The translations under genes were made by a program, and so were the position numbers. From the NCBI RefSeq assembly GCF_000753735.1, contig NZ_JPIN01000002.1, positions 124,001-188,000 on the forward strand: a stretch of 64,000 bases of DNA. Reading direction: 5' to 3'. The stretch is from Pseudidiomarina atlantica. GTDB lineage: Bacteria; Pseudomonadota; Gammaproteobacteria; Enterobacterales; Alteromonadaceae. The notes beneath the pieces are model-generated. The model was given only the letters and a program-made list of their open reading frames with translations. It was not told the origin of the DNA and did no database searches. Below are positions 60,280-64,000 of the stretch, in pieces (the stretch's first letter is position 1; every line of letters begins with the position of its first letter).

Positions 60280-61250
60280 ACCCCGGCGGCAATCTCGAAG
60301 CTGCGCAAACGTGCGGTATGGTCGTAGGCGTGACAGGTGAGCATCAGCTCGTTGACGCCGGTTGAGGCGACGAAGTCGCGTAAGTAAGTATGCACTTCTT
60401 CGGGCGTGCCGCAGGCGGTGTACTTCAGGGCGTGGTTGGCGCCCGCTAAAGAAACTGGATCAACTAAAGAATGAATGTCATCAACGGGCGCCGGTAAAGG
60501 CCCCGGATTGCCGCGGCGCAATGCGACAAACTGCAGTTGCATCGAGCTTTTCATCCGCAATGCCGCGTCGGCAGTGTCAGCCGCAAACACGTTCACTGCT
60601 GCCATCGCATAAGGCTCGGATAAGTAACGTGAAGGCTTAAATTCGCGCCGATAGGTATCTAAAGCAGCATGTAGGTGGTCGGGCGCAAAGTGTGAGGCAA
60701 ACGCATAGGGCAGGCCGAATGCTGCTGCTAGCTGTGCGCCGTACAAGCTAGACCCCAAAATCCATACGGGCACATGCGAGCCTTGCCCCGGCACGGCGCG
60801 AATCTGCGCAGTATCATCGGCATCGCCCAAGTAGCCTAGCAACTCCCGCACGTCGTCGGGAAAACTAGATGCTGAGTTGTAGTCACGGCGCAGCGCACGC
60901 AACGTCACACCATCAGTTCCCGGGGCGCGACCCAAGCCCAAATCAACGCGGTCGCCATACAACGCCGCCAAGGTACCAAACTGCTCCGCCGCCACTAAGG
61001 GCGCATGATTAGGCAGCATAATGCCACCCGCGCCAATGCGAATCGTTGAGGTGACATTGCCAATATGCGCGAGTGCCACAGCCGTGGCCGCACTGGCAAT
61101 ACCCGTCATGTTGTGATGCTCCGCCATCCAGAAACGCTGGTAGCCCCAGCGTTCGGCATGCACAGCAATGTCGCCGGAGCGACGCAAGGATTCGCCCGCT
61201 GATGAACCAGCGGTAATCGGTGCTAAATCTAAAATCGAAAGAGGGACCAC
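60276..61250 (-). CDS. Luciferase-like (LLM) flavin monooxygenase
   Basis: 324 residues from GTG 61250, chosen because GAGGAG precedes it and the protein then begins [11 protein letters not shown] as in relatives. Typical motifs are [20 protein letters not shown] near 36-55, [20 protein letters not shown] near 77, and [16 protein letters not shown] near 105, as in the MsnO8-type LLM class oxidoreductases. It binds FMNH2, supplied by another reductase, and inserts oxygen into an unknown substrate. It is separate from the small membrane-protein gene that follows upstream on the same strand (22 bases away). Confidence 0.92.
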   Translation of the reverse strand: MVPLSILDLAPITAGSSAGESLRRSGDIAVHAERWGYQRFWMAEHHNMTGIASAATAVALAHIGNVTSTIRIGAGGIMLPNHAPLVAAEQFGTLAALYGDRVDLGLGRAPGTDGVTLRALRRDYNSASSFPDDVRELLGYLGDADDTAQIRAVPGQGSHVPVWILGSSLYGAQLAAAFGLPYAFASHFAPDHLHAALDTYRREFKPSRYLSEPYAMAAVNVFAADTADAALRMKSSMQLQFVALRRGNPGPLPAPVDDIHSLVDPVSLAGANHALKYTACGTPEEVHTYLRDFVASTGVNELMLTCHAYDHTARLRSFEIAAGV

Positions 61251-61272
61251 GAAAACTCCTCTGTTAACATGC

Positions 61273-61560
61273 TTAGTCTTTAAATTCGGTCGAACTCGCC
61301 CGCGCTTGACCATCGGCCGAGCGCGTGAACCGTTTATCGGTGCGTTCGGTGTAATCCATTAGCAGTATCGTAAGGTAAATCTTGGTAGGAAGCGACAGCA
61401 CTACACCGATTGCACTCATCGCCGCGCCCAATATAAAGCCGCGATGGCCAATGGTGTCACTGGCGAAAGTCACCGCTAGCACGATGTGTCCACAGATCAG
61501 CAAGGTGACGCCAAGAATCATGGCAATTTTGAGCAAACGAACTTGTGTGGCTTCTGTCAT
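61273..61560 (-). CDS. Small membrane protein of unknown function
   Basis: 95 residues. Two hydrophobic segments are plain (about 12-32 and 42-68), and the tail ([16 protein letters not shown]) is hydrophilic. No known family is recognised. It is upstream of the LLM gene on the same strand with 22 bases between them, so co-transcription is possible. Confidence 0.72.
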   Translation of the reverse strand: MTEATQVRLLKIAMILGVTLLICGHIVLAVTFASDTIGHRGFILGAAMSAIGVVLSLPTKIYLTILLMDYTERTDKRFTRSADGQARASSTEFKD

Positions 61561-61738
61561 CAGTGCTACCTCTACTGCATAATTTAGCGATGCCTTAACT
61601 ATAAACCCATGTCGGTAATCGAAACAAATTGATAGCGATCAAGGTTTACTGCAATAAGCGCAATATTCAGCTAACCTTAAGCAAACTGTAAGAAAACTCA
61701 TCTACTCTAAACCTACAAAACAGACCAAGGAGTCTACT

Positions 61739-62020
61739 ATGCACTTACGCAAAATCGCATTCGTTGTCGCCGCAGCAGCTACACTGGCAGCTTGCAGTGG
61801 CGCCAAAGAAGTCACCCAATGCACGGTCGCGCCGATGAGCGATTGGCAGGACCAAGCACAATTCCAATTGGAATTGGTGAATCAAGGCTACGATATCAAC
61901 GAATTTAAAGTCACCGAAGGTAACTGTTATGAAATTTACGGTACCGACGCAGACGGCAAAAAAGTTGAAATCTACTTTAACCCAGTGAACGGTGAAGTCG
62001 TCAAACGTGAAGAGCACTAA
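61739..62020 (+). CDS. PepSY-domain lipoprotein
   Basis: 93 residues. A lipoprotein signal (AAATLAAC, Cys near 19) is followed by a single PepSY domain: LELVNQGYDINEFKVTEGN and YEIYGTDADGKKVEIYFNPV, then NGEVVKREE. PepSY modules bind peptides or inhibit proteases, and stand-alone ones commonly precede a membrane cytochrome b or a kinase. Here the next gene is a cytochrome b561-type protein. RBS is AAGGAG. The gap before it (61561-61738) shows a plausible promoter only. Confidence 0.88.
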   Translation: MHLRKIAFVVAAAATLAACSGAKEVTQCTVAPMSDWQDQAQFQLELVNQGYDINEFKVTEGNCYEIYGTDADGKKVEIYFNPVNGEVVKREEH

Positions 62021-62033
62021 GCAGCGCACTGCC

Positions 62034-62552
62034 ATGATGGTGCGGATCTGGCATCCGCTGATCCGCATCATTCATTGGAGTTTAGTGGCGATTTTTATCG
62101 CCAACTATTTTGTTTTAGAAGCTGGCAGTGATTGGCATCAATGGCTTGGCTACGCAGCGGTAGCACTTATCGCGGTACGCATTATATGGGGTTTTATCGA
62201 TCCTGGTTTCGGTAACTTTAAAACCGTTCACCTGAGTCAAGCTGCAATCAAAAGCCACTTTTCCCACCTTAAACAGCGCCATCTGCCGATCAAGTCGGGG
62301 CACAATCCGCTTGGCTGGCTTATGGTGTTTGCGGTGATTGCCCTGTTCACCGGGCTGGGTGTGACCGGCTTTATGATGGAAGAAATCGACGCACTGTTTG
62401 GTAATTCAACGCTCGAAGAAGTCCATGGGTGGCTTGCCGACATCCTTTACGCCGCGGCAATTGTTCATGTAGTGGCTATTCTCATCACCGGTTGGCGCGG
62501 CCGCATCGAACTGATACGACCGATGATCACCGGTAAACGTCGGGTGCGCTAA
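62034..62552 (+). CDS. Cytochrome b561-family membrane protein
   Basis: 172 residues from ATG 62034; GTG 62007 is an alternative start that would overlap the PepSY gene. Four membrane segments are seen. Haem-ligand candidates are His in HPLIRIIHWSL near 5-12, in DWHQWLGYAAVALI near 37, and in EVHGWLADILYAAAIVHVVA near 128-147. It belongs to the diheme b-type cytochrome group (Cyt_b561/Ni-hydrogenase b type) and would pass electrons across the inner membrane, with the PepSY lipoprotein as a possible periplasmic partner. It converges with a second cytochrome b561 gene. Confidence 0.9.
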   Translation: MMVRIWHPLIRIIHWSLVAIFIANYFVLEAGSDWHQWLGYAAVALIAVRIIWGFIDPGFGNFKTVHLSQAAIKSHFSHLKQRHLPIKSGHNPLGWLMVFAVIALFTGLGVTGFMMEEIDALFGNSTLEEVHGWLADILYAAAIVHVVAILITGWRGRIELIRPMITGKRRVR

Positions 62553-62565
62553 AAAGCGCAACCCG

Positions 62566-63105
62566 TTACGGGCGACGGCGCCCCGTCATCGTCTGCAACA
62601 CACCATCGCGACGAATCAGACCATGCTGAAGGGCGGCAGCCACGTGCACTAGAATCAGCACGATAAAGGCCAAGGCTACCCAGCCATGCACTTCTCGCAA
62701 CATCCCGTACACTGCTAAATCCACCTCAAGCAACGCGGGTAGGGTCAGCACTCCAAACACTTCGAGCGGGCGACCGGCCGCATTTTGCATCAGATAGCCA
62801 CTTACTGGCATGGCAAGCATACAGGCGTAGAGCCCGATGTGGCTCAACCGCGCACTGACGCGTTGCCATGCAGCCAGGTCTGCAGGCAACGCGGGCGCTT
62901 GGGTGCGCATGCGTACCCAAAGCCGAATCAGCACCAGCACCAAGGCGACCAAACCAAATGACTTGTGCAACTGCAATAAGGTTAGCTGCCACGGCTCTAG
63001 CGCGCGCACCATGGTCAGTCCCGCAAAGAGTAAGGACAGGAGAAGCAAGGCCATCGACCAGTGTAACCACCGCGCAGCGCGGCTAAATTGCGGTACCTTA
63101 CTCAT
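62566..63105 (-). CDS. Cytochrome b561 (CybB-type)
   Basis: 179 residues from ATG 63105; the frame is open much further upstream, but that part overlaps the catalase gene. Four membrane segments carry haem-ligand His candidates in ARWLHWSMALLLLS near 16, QLHKSFGLVALVLVLI near 54, and EVHGWVALAFIVLILVHVAA near 145-163. It lies one base after the stop of the catalase-family gene, so they form an operon. It would move electrons from the quinone pool to the peroxidase side, an inference from the pairing. Confidence 0.92.
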   Translation of the reverse strand: MSKVPQFSRAARWLHWSMALLLLSLLFAGLTMVRALEPWQLTLLQLHKSFGLVALVLVLIRLWVRMRTQAPALPADLAAWQRVSARLSHIGLYACMLAMPVSGYLMQNAAGRPLEVFGVLTLPALLEVDLAVYGMLREVHGWVALAFIVLILVHVAAALQHGLIRRDGVLQTMTGRRRP

Positions 63106-63106
63106 G

Positions 63107-64000
63107 TTATTGCTCCCGTGCGCGGCGGCGATACGACTCGGCATAGGCGGCCGAACGTGCGCGCAAAATTTTATCTGCGGTAGGGGCCATGCCGTCTGGC
63201 AACACCAACGGATCAAAATTAATGGCGTTACAGTCACCCTCGAGTTGCGCAGTGGCGCTGCGCAATACAATTTGACCGGCGACAATTTCAGTACGCGCTG
63301 CTGGCCACAACACCGTTGGGTCAGTTTCGTCGTCGCTGGCCTCCGCCAAGGTGAACACTAAATCAAATACCACCGGTTGTTCGCGTAAACGCGCAGTGAA
63401 CTCTTGTTGCAGCGCATCGTCACTGTCAGCAAACTCTGCAGGAACAGTATCTACCAGCTCAGCACGCGGCACCGCGCGCCAACGCACGGCTTGGCGTTCG
63501 CCGTTGGCAGCAACCAGATAAAACGCATTAATGCTGTGGTACACCTCGGTGGCAAAGCTGCCGCTGGCGCGATATCCAGCCGCCCATTCACGAAAGGTTG
63601 CACTTTCAGGGTGTTCAGCAAAAAACTGCTGAATGGTGCCATTACCAAGCGCCACTAATTGCTGATAAAAATCTTGCGGATGACGCACCGCCATCACGGG
63701 TGGCGTGTTCATTGCGGTGCGCCAGACGTCACCTGCCGCAGTCTCGATACTGAGCGCTAAGCTGCGTACTGGTGCTTTTAAATCGGGTGCCATTGGATTG
63801 TTACCGGCAATCGAAATACGCCCTTGTAGCGGTGTTGAGCCCGCTGCAAACAGCGTCGCTGTTGAATAATCAGCCAACGCGCCACTACTGACAAAGTCAC
63901 CAGCGACACAAAAGCCTTTGGCATGAGCGCGGCGAAAGCCTTCATGTGGGGTGGCGCCTTGTTGTAAATCGACAAAGTCCTGTGCATCGACCTTGCTTGA
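63107..64000 (-). CDS. Catalase-family peroxidase (SrpA-like), cut by window end
   Basis: 297 codons are visible; the gene starts beyond the right edge. HEGFRRAHAKGFCVAGDF lies close to the edge, in the usual place before the first catalase strands. SALADYSTATLFAAGS-type sequence, RIS(I)AGNNPMAPD and WRTAMNTPPVMAVRHPQDFY follow, and then FYLVAANGERQAVRWRAVPR with the C-terminal RSAAYAESYRRR. These are the small catalase-like proteins of SrpA type, shorter than true catalases. The protein probably reduces peroxide or organic peroxides in the periplasm. The catalytic His near the N-terminus may be in the HEGFRRAHAK part; its assignment is not certain. The CybB-type cytochrome follows one base after the stop. 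Confidence 0.87.
   Translation of the reverse strand, partial: SSKVDAQDFVDLQQGATPHEGFRRAHAKGFCVAGDFVSSGALADYSTATLFAAGSTPLQGRISIAGNNPMAPDLKAPVRSLALSIETAAGDVWRTAMNTPPVMAVRHPQDFYQQLVALGNGTIQQFFAEHPESATFREWAAGYRASGSFATEVYHSINAFYLVAANGERQAVRWRAVPRAELVDTVPAEFADSDDALQQEFTARLREQPVVFDLVFTLAEASDDETDPTVLWPAARTEIVAGQIVLRSATAQLEGDCNAINFDPLVLPDGMAPTADKILRARSAAYAESYRRRAREQ

Overview
The window looks like a chromosomal segment of a marine gammaproteobacterium. The best guess is the Alteromonadales, close to Idiomarina/Pseudidiomarina. This is inferred from the glnA - DUF4124 - ntrB - ntrC order, the mid-range GC content, two large TonB receptors, many secreted peptidases and hydrolases, and CpxRA, TrmL, YicC, Rph and PyrE of gammaproteobacterial type. 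No rRNA, tRNA, CRISPR array or intact transposase gene was seen. No gene-free stretch longer than about 300 bases remains once pseudogenes are counted.

Layout. 0-14 kb: a membrane GGDEF protein cut by the window edge, a two-gene RND efflux operon, the nitrogen-control block (glnA, a DUF4124 protein, ntrB, ntrC) with a readable sigma-54 promoter and NtrC boxes, then cpxR-cpxA and a lysophospholipase-like hydrolase. 14-24 kb: ordinary genes, several overlapping tail to tail (fieF, trmL, a winged-helix/TPR regulator, an S41 protease-like protein, a double solute-binding protein, a cyanophycinase-like protein, pyrE, rph, yicC). 24.3-26.6 kb: a patch of decay holding a type IC restriction-modification remnant (hsdM fused by deletion to hsdS), a broken rhuM-fic gene and a broken rlmA.

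26.6-34.2 kb: a long minus-strand cluster made of an ECF sigma factor, a very short FecR-like anti-sigma factor, a 1002-residue TonB receptor, a DASS transporter, an SGNH hydrolase and an M14 carboxypeptidase. It looks like one regulated uptake/processing unit. 34-42 kb: a DUF885 lipoprotein, an SDR, hipBA, and a Fur-controlled siderophore receptor with a PepSY membrane reductase.

42-54 kb: an accessory zone with yefM-yoeB, a PIN (DUF4411)/ImmA-IrrE pair, a PLD-helicase-DUF3427 protein next to an unrecognised XRE protein, a methyltransferase-HNH fusion, 22-bp phased repeats in front of an AAA/DUF4143 ATPase, and an orphan HTH gene flanked by 21-bp direct repeats. 54-64 kb: a secreted nucleotide-pyrophosphatase-like enzyme, LysR with divergent DoxX and DODA dioxygenase, a LytS/LytTR two-component system with an unknown membrane-anchored partner, an LLM oxidoreductase, and a convergent pair of cytochrome b561 modules, one coupled to a catalase-family peroxidase.

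The most unusual signals are: a 14-bp word (AGAAAGGGCAGCCC) present five times exactly; phased 22-bp repeats at 52.05-52.13 kb; the PLD-helicase/XRE pair and the MTase-HNH fusion as possible defence genes; the minimal anti-sigma factor; and a cyanophycinase-like protein that appears to have lost its catalytic Ser and His.
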